Of a stretch of 64,000 nt of DNA, positions 15,045-24,356 are shown in pieces (positions within the stretch are counted from its first letter, which is position 1; each line of letters starts with the position of its first letter). The stretch comes from Gordonibacter sp. 28C (lineage in GTDB: Bacteria; Actinomycetota; Coriobacteriia; Coriobacteriales; Eggerthellaceae): NCBI RefSeq assembly GCF_003339845.1, contig NZ_PPTR01000013.1:46551-110550 (forward strand), read 5' to 3'. The notes under the pieces are model-generated. The model saw only the letters and a program-made list of their open reading frames with translations, was not told the origin of the DNA and did no database searches. Both the position numbers and the translations under genes were made by a program.

Positions 15045-17462
15045 ATGGCGGAGGAGTCATTCGTCTACACGGCGTGCCCCGGTTGGGGCGACCACGAGTT
15101 CTGCGCGATCAAAACCGTCGTGAAGGACGGCAGGATCGTGCGAACGGAGAAGGCATGCTACACCGGACCGGAGGCGTGCGAGGGCCATATCTGCCAGAAG
15201 GGCATCATGGCCGGGCGGCAGCCGTACAACCCGAAGCGGCTGACGCACCCGCTCAAGCGCGCAGGCGAGCGCGGCGAGGGAAAGTGGCAGCAGATCAGCT
15301 GGGATAAGGCCCTGGACGAGATCGCCGCGAAGATGCTCGATTTGCGCGACGAGTTCGGCCCCGAGTCGTTCGCTATGTGGAACGTCACGGCCAGCGTGCC
15401 GCCGTCGCAGGGCCTGGGGTGCCTGCTGGCCTCGCGGTTCCTGGGGCTTTGGGGCGGAAGCGACCCCATCGAGGGGTACGGGCTGGACAACGGGCCCTTC
15501 TACGCCGCGTACTACGACATGGGCGACTTCTACAAGTACATGACCACCGACCCGGTCAACTTCGATTCCTCGAAGTACCTGATCGTGTGGGGTGCCAACC
15601 CGATGGAGAACCAGCATCGGCTGGCGAAGCACATCGTGGAGGCGAAGAGCCGGGGCGCGAAGATCGTCGACGTGGGATTGCTGTTCGACGCGACGGCCGG
15701 CTACGCCGACTGGTTCATTCCGGTCAAGCCCGGCAGCGACCCGGCGCTCGCCTTGTGCATGGCGCACCTCATCGTCGAGGGCGGGCGCTGCGACGAGGCG
15801 TTCCTGCTCGAGCACACCGTCGCCCCGTTCCTCGTGCGCGACGACGACGGGATGCTCATGCGCGACGACGAGGGCAGCTACCTGGTTTGGGACGCCGCCG
15901 CGCAGGCTCCCGTGGCCGTGGCCCCGGGCGTCAAGCAGATAGCGTGCGACCGCATGGAGCTGGAAGGCTCCCACGAGATCGGCGGCACGGCCTGCCGGAC
16001 GGCGTTCTCCGTGCTGCGCGAGCACCTTTCACTCTACACTCCGGAATACCAGGAGAAGATCACCGGCGTTCCCGCGGCCGACGCGGAGCGGCTCGCCGAC
16101 GAGTACGCGGCCGCCGATCCCGCTTACATCCTGGGCGCCCTCGGCCTGCGCTACCAGAACCAGGGCGAAAGCTACCGGGCGTTCTACCTGCTGGGGATGC
16201 TCACGGGCAACCTGGGCAAGCCGGGCGCGGGCGTGACGTCGGAGATGCTGCCGTCCGGCTGGCCCCTCATCTTCAACGACTCCGCCATCGCGATGCCGCT
16301 GGGGCCCGAGGGGTACAAGGGCAAGGCCATCCGCCAGTGCGACTTCTACGAGCAGGTGGAGAGCGGCGAGCCGTACCCCATCAAGGCGCTCTGGATCGTG
16401 GCGGGCAACCCGGTGCACAACTGCCCGAACCGCGGCCGTTGGATCGACGAGGTGTTCCCGAAACTCGACCTCATCGTGGACATCGACATCTGGATGACCG
16501 ACACCGGCGAGTACGCCGACTACGTCCTGCCCGACTGCATGCCGTTCGAGCGCGAGGAGCTCATCGCCAGCGCGTCGTACAACCACGTGGTCTTGCAGGA
16601 GCCCGCCATCGAGCCCGTCGGCGAGGCGAAGGACCCCACGTTCCTCTACAGCGAGCTGGCGAAGCGCGTGGGCCTGGGCGAGTACTTCGACAAGACCGCC
16701 GACGAGTGGATCGACGTCAGGCTCCAGTCGCAGTGGCCCCTCATCGCGAACATCGAGCCCCACCTGGACATCGAGCGCCTCAAGGCCGAGAAGATGGTGC
16801 GCGCGGCCACGCCCCCCGTGGCGTGGGACCCGTTCTTCGGCATGGAGTTCAACACGCCCTCGGCGCGCCTCGAGTTCTACAGCGAGCGGCTCGTGCCGGT
16901 GGGCGCGCAGCTGGCCTCCTACCGCGAGCCGCTGGAGGTTCCCACCGCGGCCTCGCTGGCGGCGGGGAAGAGCGACGAGCATCCCTACCAGTTCTTCAGC
17001 GGCCGCCAGCGCTTCTTCATGCAGTCGATGTTCACCGACGATCCGGTCATGGCCGAGCTGTCGGGCGGCAAGCCCACGTCGCGCATCAACCCGCTCGACG
17101 CCCGGAAAGAGGGCATCCGCGACGGCGACCGGGTGGAGATATACAACCAGCGCGGCCACGTGACGTGCACCATGCGCCTGGACCAGGCGATACCTCCCGG
17201 AACGCTGCAGGTGTGGTTCGGATGGCGCCGCGAGGCGTTCGAGGACGGCATGTACTCGGAGCTCATCGTGCCCCTGGGCGGCCGCGAGACCATCGACGAG
17301 CGCGCCGATCTGTGGTGGAGCCACGTCGAGGGGCAGGGCGGCATCCGGCCGGGCTTCGCGACGGGCGGCATCGGGGGCATGGCAGGCGCTTGGGACACCA
17401 TTTGGGACTGCGCGTGCAACCTGCGCAAGGCCCCGGAGGAAAAGGAGGCCCGTCGTGGCTGA
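15045..17462 (+). CDS. Molybdopterin oxidoreductase catalytic subunit (DMSO-reductase family)
   Basis: An 805-residue bis-MGD enzyme without a signal peptide, so cytoplasmic. The family pattern is clear: PLKRAGERGEGKWQQISWDKAL, the cofactor-binding IVWGANPMENQ, GNPVHNCPN, and the C-terminal NPLDARKEGIRDGDRVEIYN domain. The N-terminal cluster site is unusual. In ACPGWGDHEFCAIK the usual middle cysteine (GWGC) is Asp16, leaving C11, C20 and a later C50 (in HICQKG). The next gene, overlapping by 8 bases, is its ferredoxin subunit. The start follows AGAGGAG. Regulation by the divergent MarR protein is likely. The substrate is unknown; dehydroxylation of a plant or host aromatic is plausible for this bacterial group. 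Confidence 0.9.
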   Translation: MAEESFVYTACPGWGDHEFCAIKTVVKDGRIVRTEKACYTGPEACEGHICQKGIMAGRQPYNPKRLTHPLKRAGERGEGKWQQISWDKALDEIAAKMLDLRDEFGPESFAMWNVTASVPPSQGLGCLLASRFLGLWGGSDPIEGYGLDNGPFYAAYYDMGDFYKYMTTDPVNFDSSKYLIVWGANPMENQHRLAKHIVEAKSRGAKIVDVGLLFDATAGYADWFIPVKPGSDPALALCMAHLIVEGGRCDEAFLLEHTVAPFLVRDDDGMLMRDDEGSYLVWDAAAQAPVAVAPGVKQIACDRMELEGSHEIGGTACRTAFSVLREHLSLYTPEYQEKITGVPAADAERLADEYAAADPAYILGALGLRYQNQGESYRAFYLLGMLTGNLGKPGAGVTSEMLPSGWPLIFNDSAIAMPLGPEGYKGKAIRQCDFYEQVESGEPYPIKALWIVAGNPVHNCPNRGRWIDEVFPKLDLIVDIDIWMTDTGEYADYVLPDCMPFEREELIASASYNHVVLQEPAIEPVGEAKDPTFLYSELAKRVGLGEYFDKTADEWIDVRLQSQWPLIANIEPHLDIERLKAEKMVRAATPPVAWDPFFGMEFNTPSARLEFYSERLVPVGAQLASYREPLEVPTAASLAAGKSDEHPYQFFSGRQRFFMQSMFTDDPVMAELSGGKPTSRINPLDARKEGIRDGDRVEIYNQRGHVTCTMRLDQAIPPGTLQVWFGWRREAFEDGMYSELIVPLGGRETIDERADLWWSHVEGQGGIRPGFATGGIGGMAGAWDTIWDCACNLRKAPEEKEARRG

Positions 17463-17850
17463 TTCGAGGATTCTGGTGAACCTGCAGCGCTGCACGGGCT
17501 GCTGGACCTGCTCGCTGGCCTGCAAGGTGGGAAACGACCTTGACGACAAGGTGTTCTGGCAAACGGTGCGCACGCTGGGAAGCGGAGAGGGCATCGACCG
17601 TCCGGCGGGGACGTGGCCCGACCTGCACATGTCGTGGATGCCCGTGTGGTCGGAAAGCTGCACGAAGTGCCCGTCCCGCATCAAGGAGGGGTCCCTTCCG
17701 TACTGCGTCTACAACTGCCCCAACGCGGCGCTGACGTTCGGCGAGGAAGTCGACGGCGAGGTGGAGCGCCTGCGCTCCGAGGGCTTCCGCGTGTTCGAGC
17801 TGCCCGCCTGGGAGAAGTCGAAGGACGGCATCGTGTACACGAGCAAGTAG
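17455..17850 (+). CDS. Short iron-sulfur (ferredoxin-like) subunit of the Mo enzyme
   Basis: A 131-residue electron-transfer subunit. It has one complete cysteine set near the start (CTGCWTCSLACK) and a second group, CTKCPSRIKEGSLPYC and VYNCPNAAL. Subunits of this kind usually have about 180-200 residues and four clusters; this one is shortened and probably holds two, or three at most. The GTG start has a perfect AAAGGAGG site within the end of the catalytic gene. It would pass electrons to or from the Mo subunit. No membrane anchor subunit follows, only a strong terminator. Confidence 0.87.
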   Translation: MADSRILVNLQRCTGCWTCSLACKVGNDLDDKVFWQTVRTLGSGEGIDRPAGTWPDLHMSWMPVWSESCTKCPSRIKEGSLPYCVYNCPNAALTFGEEVDGEVERLRSEGFRVFELPAWEKSKDGIVYTSK

Positions 17851-17887
17851 TTCGCCGGGCATACCGGGCCGCTTCGGCTGCCGGCAA

Positions 17888-17930
17888 GGGGATCGGCCCC
17901 GGGAACCTCCCGGGGCCGATCCCCGTTTTG
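17888..17930 (+). terminator. Rho-independent terminator of the second Mo-enzyme operon
   Basis: Arms 17888-17903 and 17909-17924 pair perfectly over 16 bases around a 5-base loop and are followed by GTTTTG. It lies 38 bases after the stop codon of the ferredoxin-like subunit. Confidence 0.92.
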
Positions 17931-18129
17931 CGTCCGGCCGCGCCGCCGCGCCCGCCGTACGGCGGGCGGCCGGCCGTGGCCGCACGGCCGCCGCGTGGTA
18001 TCATGGATCGTCTGGAACCCGCCCGCATCCCTCGTAGAAAGGCCGTCCCGTGCTCGCATCGCCTCCCATCGCCGACCGCAACGGCCTCGTCTCCCCGCGC
18101 GTGCCCGAGGCTCTGTCGGAGGTGCCGGC

Positions 18130-18723
18130 TTGACGGCCGAGGCGCCCGACCTGGCGGGGCGCCTCGCGCGCCTGATCCGCGCGGAGCGCGCGCGTCTGCG
18201 CCCGCGCGACGTGCTGGAGGCGCTGTCGCTTCTTTTGGGTGACCGTGTCCAGGTGGGCGACGCCTCGCGCTACATCTACGAGTACGGCCGCCGCGCCGGC
18301 TACGAGCTGCCGCCGTACCCGCTGGCCGGTTGCGGGGAGATCCGGGAGTTCTTCGCCGACCAGGGCGTGCGCAACGTCCCCGAATGGTACGAGCGGAAGC
18401 TCGGCGTGGGGCCGCAGCTGTACGCCGAGCTCACTGCGCGCACCGTCGTGGTGGTGCGCGACGGAGGGAACCGCCGCAAGGCGTTCGTGCTCGACGCCGT
18501 GCGCCATCGCCAGGACGCCGGGTTCGCGAACCTGTCGGAGAGCGGCCTCGCGCGCACGCTCGCGCCCGACGGGCTGGCCGAGCTGCTGGACCGCATCATG
18601 GCGTTCTTGCTGGGCGAGGAAGCTCCGGCGGGCGAGCCCGCCGCAACGGCGGAGGGCTCGCAGGGCGGCTCGGCGCCCGCCGAGGACGCCGGCACCGTGC
18701 GGTTCGAGTCGCCCTTGTTCTAG
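18130..18723 (+). CDS. Hypothetical protein
   Basis: A 197-residue protein I do not recognise. Residues 5-60 are Arg/Leu-rich helices (GRLARLIRAERARLRPRDVL), the middle has aromatic residues and GxxEIREFFADQGVRNVPEWY, and the last 35 residues are an acidic, Ala/Pro/Gly-rich tail ending in RFESPLF. No signal peptide or membrane helix. The TTG start was chosen because TCGGAGGT precedes it; an ATG at 17995 would add 45 Arg/Pro-rich residues and overlap a likely promoter. It is a single gene, convergent with OtsAB. Confidence 0.65.
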   Translation: MTAEAPDLAGRLARLIRAERARLRPRDVLEALSLLLGDRVQVGDASRYIYEYGRRAGYELPPYPLAGCGEIREFFADQGVRNVPEWYERKLGVGPQLYAELTARTVVVVRDGGNRRKAFVLDAVRHRQDAGFANLSESGLARTLAPDGLAELLDRIMAFLLGEEAPAGEPAATAEGSQGGSAPAEDAGTVRFESPLF

Positions 18724-18743
18724 CCGCGCGGCCCGCCTGCGGG

Positions 18744-21053
18744 CTATGCCCGCGCGAGCGTCCGGTCGCGCGACGGAGCCGGCGCGGCCGGACGCGACGC
18801 GCTTCGGCCCGCGGCGGCCGGGAGGGCGGCGGCAGCGGGCTCCTCGGCGCACGCGACGGCCAGCGCCTCCAAGAGCTCGCGCATCTCGCCGGTGTTCTTC
18901 AGGGCGAACCGCGCCCGGGTGGGGCCGTCGCCTATCTTCACGGTCCACGCCGAGGCGGGCGCGGCCTCGAACACGTCCTCGTCGGTCCGGTCGTCGCCTG
19001 CGGCCAGCACGAAGCCGTAGGAGGGGTCGCGGAACCACCGGTGCGCGGCATGGCCCTTGTCCACGCCGCGCGGCTTCACCTCCACCACCTTGTTGCCGTC
19101 CATGAGCGCGATGCCGCGGTCCTCCAAGCCGTCGCCCAGGGCGTTCTTCACCTCCACCACGCGCCGCTCCGCCAGCTCCTTGCTGCACATGCGGTAGTGC
19201 CACACGAGCGAATAGTCCTTCTCTTCCAGCAGGGACCCCGGCGTGCGGTCGACGAAGTCCGCCAGCACCGGTCGCACCGCGTCCTTCCATTCGGCGTTCA
19301 ACGGCTCCTCCAGCATCCACGCGCGCTCGCGGCGACCGCGGAACCACACCCCGTGCTCGGCCACCAGGTCGACAGGCAGGTCGCCCAGCCACGCCTCCAG
19401 CGTGGCGCGGTCGCGGCCCGACACCACGGCAACGTCGGTGCGCGGGTTCGAGCCCAGCCGCTGCAGCAGCTCGCGCAGACGCTCGTCGGGAGCCACGCGC
19501 GCCGGGTCGTCGGAGAGGGGCATGAGGGTGCCGTCGTAGTCCAGCAGCAGCACCCGCCTGCGCGCCGTCTTGAACGACGCGAGCAGCCTGCGCGCCGACG
19601 TGGGGCCCAGCAGGTGCGCGCTCAGGCCCGCCTGGCGGCGCTTCACCTCGTCGGCCGCGTCCAGGAACTCCCGCGCCCACTTCTGGGAGGTGTAGCGCGC
19701 CAGGCGCTCCTGCATGGGGGCGTTGCGGCGGCGCTGCTCGTCGGGCGGCATCTCCAGCGCCCGGCGCATGGCGTCCACCACGCCTTCCAGGTCGAAGGGG
19801 TTCACGGTGAGGGCCTCGTGCAGCTCGTAGGACGCGCCGGCCATCTCCGACAGCACGAGCGCGCCGCCGCCCCCGTCGTGGCAGGCCAGGTACTCCTTGC
19901 ACACCAGGTTCATGCCGTCGCGCAGCGGCGTGACCAGCATGACGTCGCTCGCGGCGTACAGGCTAACCAGGCGGTCGAACGGCAGCGAGCGGTAGTAGTA
20001 GTCCACGGGCGTCCAGTCCATGGTGGAGTGCTTGCCGTTCACCAGGCCCACCAGCTCGTCGACCTGCTTCTTCAGCGCGGCGTACGACGCCACGTTCTCG
20101 CGCGAGGGCACCGTCACCAGCACCAGCACCACGCGTCCGCGCCAGGCGGGGTAGCGGTCGAGGAACGCGTCGTAGGCCAGCAGCCGCTCGGGGATGCCCT
20201 TGGAGTAGTCCAGCCGCTCCACCGACAGCATGACCTTGCAGCCCTCGTGTCCCTTCTCCTCGGCGAACGCCGACACGAGCCGGCGCACCTCGGGCTTGCG
20301 CGCGGCCGCGCGGTACCGCTCGTAGTCGATGCCCAGCGGGAAGGCGTCGGCCCGCACGAGCCGGCCGTCCGCGAACAGCGTGCCGCTCTCGTTCTCCACG
20401 CCCACGATGCGGCGGCAGCTGGAAAGGAAGTGCCGCACGTAGTCGTAGGCGTGGAAGCCCACGAGGTCGGCTCCCAGCACGCCGCGCACGAGCTCGCGCC
20501 GCCACGGCAGCATGCGGAACGTCTCGTAGTCGGGGAAGGGGATGTGCAGGAAGAAGCCGATGGAGGCGTCGGGCAGCGCCTCGCGCAGAAGCGATGGCAG
20601 CAGCATGAGATGGTAGTCGTGCACCCACACCGTGTCGCCGGGCTGCGCCAGCTCGAGCACCGCGTCGCGGAACCGCTCGTTCACGCGCACGTAGGCCTCC
20701 CAGGCCTCTTCGTCGAAGCGGGTGTGCTGGGGGAATCCGTGGAACAGGGGCCACAGCGCGGAGTTCGAGAAGCCCTCGTAGTACAGCTCCGCGTCGCGCT
20801 CGTCCAGGCGCACGGGCGCGCAGGAGCGCTCGGCCAGGGCCCGCTCGAACCGCGCGCGCCCGGCCTCATCGAGGCCAGCGGGCTCGTCGGCCCAGCCCAG
20901 CCACACGTTGCCCTTTTGCTCGTGCAGCGGCTCCAGTCCCGCCACGAGGCCGCCCACCGTGCGCGTGAAGGCGAAACCCTCCCGCTCGTCGGGCTCGATG
21001 CGGTAGGGGAGGCGGTTCGATACGATGATCAGACGGTTGCTCGGGTTGTCCAT
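18744..21053 (-). CDS. otsAB: Trehalose-6-phosphate synthase / phosphatase fusion (OtsA-OtsB)
   Basis: A 769-residue bifunctional enzyme. Residues 8-475 are the GT20 synthase joining UDP- or other NDP-glucose to glucose-6-phosphate: [46 protein letters not shown] and [20 protein letters not shown]. From about 495 a HAD phosphatase follows ([37 protein letters not shown]), giving trehalose. The last 30 residues are Ala/Arg-rich and dispensable-looking. The fused layout is common in anaerobes and eukaryotes. ATG 21051-21053 lies 5-6 bases after AAGGTGG; a GTG three codons earlier is an alternative. The trehalose probably serves in osmotic or acid stress. Confidence 0.95.
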   Translation of the reverse strand: MDNPSNRLIIVSNRLPYRIEPDEREGFAFTRTVGGLVAGLEPLHEQKGNVWLGWADEPAGLDEAGRARFERALAERSCAPVRLDERDAELYYEGFSNSALWPLFHGFPQHTRFDEEAWEAYVRVNERFRDAVLELAQPGDTVWVHDYHLMLLPSLLREALPDASIGFFLHIPFPDYETFRMLPWRRELVRGVLGADLVGFHAYDYVRHFLSSCRRIVGVENESGTLFADGRLVRADAFPLGIDYERYRAAARKPEVRRLVSAFAEEKGHEGCKVMLSVERLDYSKGIPERLLAYDAFLDRYPAWRGRVVLVLVTVPSRENVASYAALKKQVDELVGLVNGKHSTMDWTPVDYYYRSLPFDRLVSLYAASDVMLVTPLRDGMNLVCKEYLACHDGGGGALVLSEMAGASYELHEALTVNPFDLEGVVDAMRRALEMPPDEQRRRNAPMQERLARYTSQKWAREFLDAADEVKRRQAGLSAHLLGPTSARRLLASFKTARRRVLLLDYDGTLMPLSDDPARVAPDERLRELLQRLGSNPRTDVAVVSGRDRATLEAWLGDLPVDLVAEHGVWFRGRRERAWMLEEPLNAEWKDAVRPVLADFVDRTPGSLLEEKDYSLVWHYRMCSKELAERRVVEVKNALGDGLEDRGIALMDGNKVVEVKPRGVDKGHAAHRWFRDPSYGFVLAAGDDRTDEDVFEAAPASAWTVKIGDGPTRARFALKNTGEMRELLEALAVACAEEPAAAALPAAAGRSASRPAAPAPSRDRTLARA

Positions 21054-21264
21054 GCGGTCCACCTTACGTTTCGCTCGTTTTCAGCCATTGTACGGGCGCT
21101 TCGCACGCGTCCGCCCAGCGGTTGCGGGGCCGTTGCGGGGCCGTAGCGCTCTCGTGACCGCCGCTGCGGCGATGCGGCGCTCGCCGTCGGCGGGAGATTC
21201 GGCGGCATGTCGTGCTATGATGCCATGATCGCCCGAAAACGCCGCTCGACCGTGAAGGAAGGAC

Positions 21265-21546
21265 ATGCAGACCTACATCGCCCACTACCGCTCGCCAGCC
21301 GCCTCCGACGCACGCGCCACGGGGCTGTTCGAATTCGAGAGCGACGCCCGCGCGGGCTCGAAGAACAACCTCCGCGACGCCCGTTTGAGGATGCTCGAGC
21401 TGTACGGCAAGGACGCCGTGTCGTGGACGGTCGACCGCGTCGAGCGCAAGAAGGCCTCGGAGGCCCACCAGGACGGTCAGCTGGAGCTGGATTTCCGCCC
21501 CCCGAAGAAGCAGCGCGCCCGCGCGAAGAAGAAGGAGTGGTGGTAG
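21265..21546 (+). CDS. Small basic hypothetical protein
   Basis: A 93-residue protein with a good GAAGGAAGG site before its ATG and a TATGAT that could serve as its -10 about 45 bases upstream. The first 55 residues look folded (MQTYIAHYRSPAASDAR, with an FEFESDARAGSKNNLRDAR segment recalling host or phage DNA-binding helices), and the C-terminus is Lys/Arg-rich, ending KKEWW. I do not recognise a family. The basic tail suggests nucleic-acid contact. Confidence 0.7.
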   Translation: MQTYIAHYRSPAASDARATGLFEFESDARAGSKNNLRDARLRMLELYGKDAVSWTVDRVERKKASEAHQDGQLELDFRPPKKQRARAKKKEWW

Positions 21547-21630
21547 GAGGCCCTTCCCGTTTCGTGATGGGCCGGTGACGGCCGCGCGTCGTCTGCGCGA
21601 AAGACGCCCGTTCCACCAGCGCGAGGCGCT

Positions 21631-21636
21631 ATAATG
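21631..21636 (+). promoter_or_regulatory. -10 element upstream of the M42 peptidase gene
   Basis: A perfect TATAAT lies 97 bases before the peptidase start. The sequence at the -35 distance is a weak match. The leader of about 90 bases shows no clear structure. Confidence 0.45.
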
Positions 21637-21732
21637 GGGCCCACATCAACGGAAGCGCGCCGCCCGGCGCGCGGCGGGCCCTTCGGCTCCCGCGCGGCCG
21701 TGGGCGACGCGCGTGAACCAACAGGGAGCACC

Positions 21733-22899
21733 ATGAAGAAAAAGCAGGTGAAATTCCTCAAGAAACTGCTCGAGACGCCCTCGGCCACCGGCACGGAGAT
21801 CGCCGTCGCCCGGCTCGTGCGCGAGCGGCTGGCCGATTCTGCCGACGAGGTGGAGACGAACGTCATGGGCTCGGTGCACGCCACCCTGAAGGGCGCCGGG
21901 GCGGGCCCCTCGCTCATGCTGTCCGCCCATATGGACGAGATCGGCCTCATGGTCACCTACATCTCCGACGAGGGGTTCCTCTCGGTGGCGTCCGTGGGCG
22001 GCGTAGACGCGGCCGTGCTGCCCGGCATGCGCGTCGACGTGCACGCCTCGGAGTCGGTGGAGCCGCTGCGCGGCGTGGTGGGCCGCAAGCCCATCCACCT
22101 CATCGAGCCCGACGAGCGCAAGAAGGTCACCCCGCTCGACAAGCTGGTCATCGACCTCGGACTGCCCGCTAAAAAGGTGAAGAAGCTCGTGCGCGTGGGC
22201 GACGTCATCACGTTCGGCGTGGGCTTCGAGCGCTTCGGCGAGGGCATGGCCGTGTCGCGCGCGTTCGACGACAAGGCCGGCGTATGGGTGGCCGTGCGCG
22301 TGCTGGAGGAGCTGGCGCGCGGCGAGCGCCCGGCCGGCGACTTCGTCTGCGCCGCCACGGTGCAGGAGGAGATAGGCACGCGGGGCGCCGAGACGAGCGC
22401 GTACTCCGTGTTCCCCGACGTGGGGATCGCGTTCGACGTGACGCACGCCACGGACTACCCGGGCATCGACAAGACGAAGCACGGCGACATCGTATGCGGC
22501 GGGGGTCCCGTCATCGCGCGCGGCCCCAACATCAACCCCGAGGTGTTCGAGCGCCTGGTTGCCGCGGCCGAGGCCGAGGGGCTGCCGTACCAGGTGGAGG
22601 CCGAGCCCGGCGTGACGGGCACCGACGCGCGCGCCATCCAGATGGCCCGCGGCGGCATCCCCACGGGCCTCGTGTCCGTGGCGCTGCGCTACATGCACAC
22701 GCCCACCGAGGTGGTGTGCCTGGACGATTTGGAGGCCACGGTGAAGCTCATCGCGCGTTTCGCGCGCGACCTGGACGAGGACGCGTGCTTCGTGCCGGGC
22801 ATGGCCGGGGCGGGCGCGACCCTGTTCGAGAGCGAGGACGAACCCGCCGACGACGAGCCGTCCATGCGGGCGCAGTTCGACGAGACGGGCGCGGAGTAG
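21733..22899 (+). CDS. M42-family aminopeptidase (FrvX/glutamyl aminopeptidase type)
   Basis: A 388-residue metallopeptidase. The binuclear zinc ligands are visible: SAHMDEIGLMVTYI, SRAFDDKAGV, VQEEIGTRGAETS, the Asp in AFDVTHATDYPG, and a late MHTPTEVV. The family forms large dodecamers that trim amino-terminal residues from peptides in the cytoplasm. The start is behind CAGGGAG; the upstream in-frame extension is Arg/Pro-rich and improbable. The acidic C-terminal 30 residues go beyond the usual family end. It is 5 bases from smpB and probably shares its transcript. Confidence 0.93.
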   Translation: MKKKQVKFLKKLLETPSATGTEIAVARLVRERLADSADEVETNVMGSVHATLKGAGAGPSLMLSAHMDEIGLMVTYISDEGFLSVASVGGVDAAVLPGMRVDVHASESVEPLRGVVGRKPIHLIEPDERKKVTPLDKLVIDLGLPAKKVKKLVRVGDVITFGVGFERFGEGMAVSRAFDDKAGVWVAVRVLEELARGERPAGDFVCAATVQEEIGTRGAETSAYSVFPDVGIAFDVTHATDYPGIDKTKHGDIVCGGGPVIARGPNINPEVFERLVAAAEAEGLPYQVEAEPGVTGTDARAIQMARGGIPTGLVSVALRYMHTPTEVVCLDDLEATVKLIARFARDLDEDACFVPGMAGAGATLFESEDEPADDEPSMRAQFDETGAE

Positions 22900-22904
22900 G
22901 CGCC

Positions 22905-23369
22905 ATGAAACGCGAAGCCTCCACCATCGCCAAGAACAAGAAGGCCTTCCACGAGTACGACATCCTGGAAACCTACGAGGCCGGCATAGAGCTCACGGGC
23001 ACCGAGGTGCGCTCGCTGCGCGAGAACCACTGCCAGCTCACCGACTGCTTCGCCATCATCCGGGGCGGCGAGGTGTGGCTGCACAACGTGCACATACCTC
23101 CGTACGCGAACGGCAACATCGCCAACCCCGACCCGGACCGCAAGCGCAAGCTGCTGCTGCACAAACGGCAGATCCGCTTCTTGCAGGAGCAGGTGAAGGA
23201 GAAGGGCATGGCGCTCGTGCCCATCAAGATGTACTTCAAGGAGAACTCGCTCGTGAAGGTCGAGCTGGGCGTGGCGCGCGGCAAGAAGCTGCACGACAAG
23301 CGCGCCAGCATGGCCGAGCGCGACTCCCGCCGCGAGATAGAGCGCGCGCTCAAAGAGCGCAGCCGCTGA
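22905..23369 (+). CDS. smpB: SsrA-binding protein SmpB
   Basis: A 154-residue SmpB, partner of tmRNA in ribosome rescue. It has the diagnostic NKKAFHEYDILETYEAGI, the LTGTEVRSLRENH motif, and the basic C-terminal tail (GKKLHDKRASMAERDSRREI) that enters the empty mRNA channel. The length is standard. The matching tmRNA gene is about 8.6 kb away at 31924-32292, on the other strand, rather than adjacent as in many bacteria. Confidence 0.97.
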   Translation: MKREASTIAKNKKAFHEYDILETYEAGIELTGTEVRSLRENHCQLTDCFAIIRGGEVWLHNVHIPPYANGNIANPDPDRKRKLLLHKRQIRFLQEQVKEKGMALVPIKMYFKENSLVKVELGVARGKKLHDKRASMAERDSRREIERALKERSR

Positions 23370-23419
23370 TACGTGAATTCGCGCCGCCCCGGCGGCGCCC
23401 GACTCGAAGGAGGCCTTCT

Positions 23420-24154
23420 ATGGGCTTGGACGAAGAGCTTGAAAGCATGGAGGACGGAGCCGAGACGGAGGCCGAGCAGATCGACGAGGAAACCGAGATC
23501 GAAGACCTCGAAGAGTTCCAAGACGACGAGGAGTTCGACCCGCAGTCCGAGGAGTCCGACCTGGAGGAAGCCTACGAGGGCTTCTTCGCCGAAGAGGGCC
23601 CGGACGGCGAGGGCGAGACGTCGCTTTCGGGCGACGACGGCGGCCTGGCCGCGGCGGTGGAGCGCTCGACGGGTATCGACTTGTCCGAAGAGGGTTTCCA
23701 CATCGTGGGCGGCGACGCCGGCGACGCTGAGGCCGAGCTGGGCGAGGAGGGCCGCATCGACGGCTACGACGGCGACGAGCTGTCCGACGAAATCGGGGAC
23801 ATGACGGTGGTGGAGCCGTCCGACAACGAGGACGGCTACGAGCTGGTGGAGCTGGAGCTGGACGAGGACGACATCGTGCGCTACCTGGAGGACGACGACG
23901 GCAACCGCATCGGCTTCGTGCTGATGGAGGACGGCGAGGAGGCCGAGTACCTCTACGTCGAGGACGACGACGAAGACGACGGGGAAGCGGACGACGACAA
24001 CCCGTACGACCTGGGCATAACCAAGGAGGGCGTGGCCGAGGCCACGAACGACATGAACGCCATCTACAAGGACGGCATCGCCGTGGCGGCCGAGCTCAAG
24101 GAGGCGTTCGACGACATCAAGGGCGCCTTCGACTTCTCGTTTCTGAAGAAGTAG
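23420..24154 (+). CDS. Very acidic hypothetical protein
   Basis: A 244-residue protein with an AAGGAGG site before its ATG. Aspartate and glutamate make up a very large share of the whole chain, in runs such as EDDDEDDGEADDD, with almost no basic residues until the last 30. The only organised-looking segments are around residues 75-100 (an AAVERSTGIDLSEEGFHIV piece) and the C-terminal helix ending AFDDIKGAFDFSFLKK. No signal peptide. I do not recognise a family. Such proteins can act as nucleic-acid mimics, calcium binders or chaperones, but nothing here decides between these. It follows smpB by 50 bases. Confidence 0.75.
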   Translation: MGLDEELESMEDGAETEAEQIDEETEIEDLEEFQDDEEFDPQSEESDLEEAYEGFFAEEGPDGEGETSLSGDDGGLAAAVERSTGIDLSEEGFHIVGGDAGDAEAELGEEGRIDGYDGDELSDEIGDMTVVEPSDNEDGYELVELELDEDDIVRYLEDDDGNRIGFVLMEDGEEAEYLYVEDDDEDDGEADDDNPYDLGITKEGVAEATNDMNAIYKDGIAVAAELKEAFDDIKGAFDFSFLKK

Positions 24155-24176
24155 GCGCGCCCCACGACCCGCAACG

Positions 24177-24213
24177 CAAAAGGAGCCCCGTCGGCGATGT
24201 CGGCGGGGCTCCT
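24177..24213 (-). terminator. Terminator between converging genes
   Basis: Arms 24181-24190 (AGGAGCCCCG) and 24204-24213 pair perfectly with a 13-base loop. On the minus strand the stem is followed by TTTTGCG, so it best serves the LuxR-type gene, but it can also block the rightward transcript. Confidence 0.8.
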
Positions 24214-24356
24214 GCTGTTGGTGGCGGAACGCGGAGGCCGATCGCTGCCTTTCGTGCCCCTTGCTGCGGTGGTCCATCCCGATGGCGAGCTCGATCATGC
24301 TTTCGGGCAAGGGGAAAGACCCCGCCAGTGGCGCATCAGGACGGAGTGCGTTTCGC

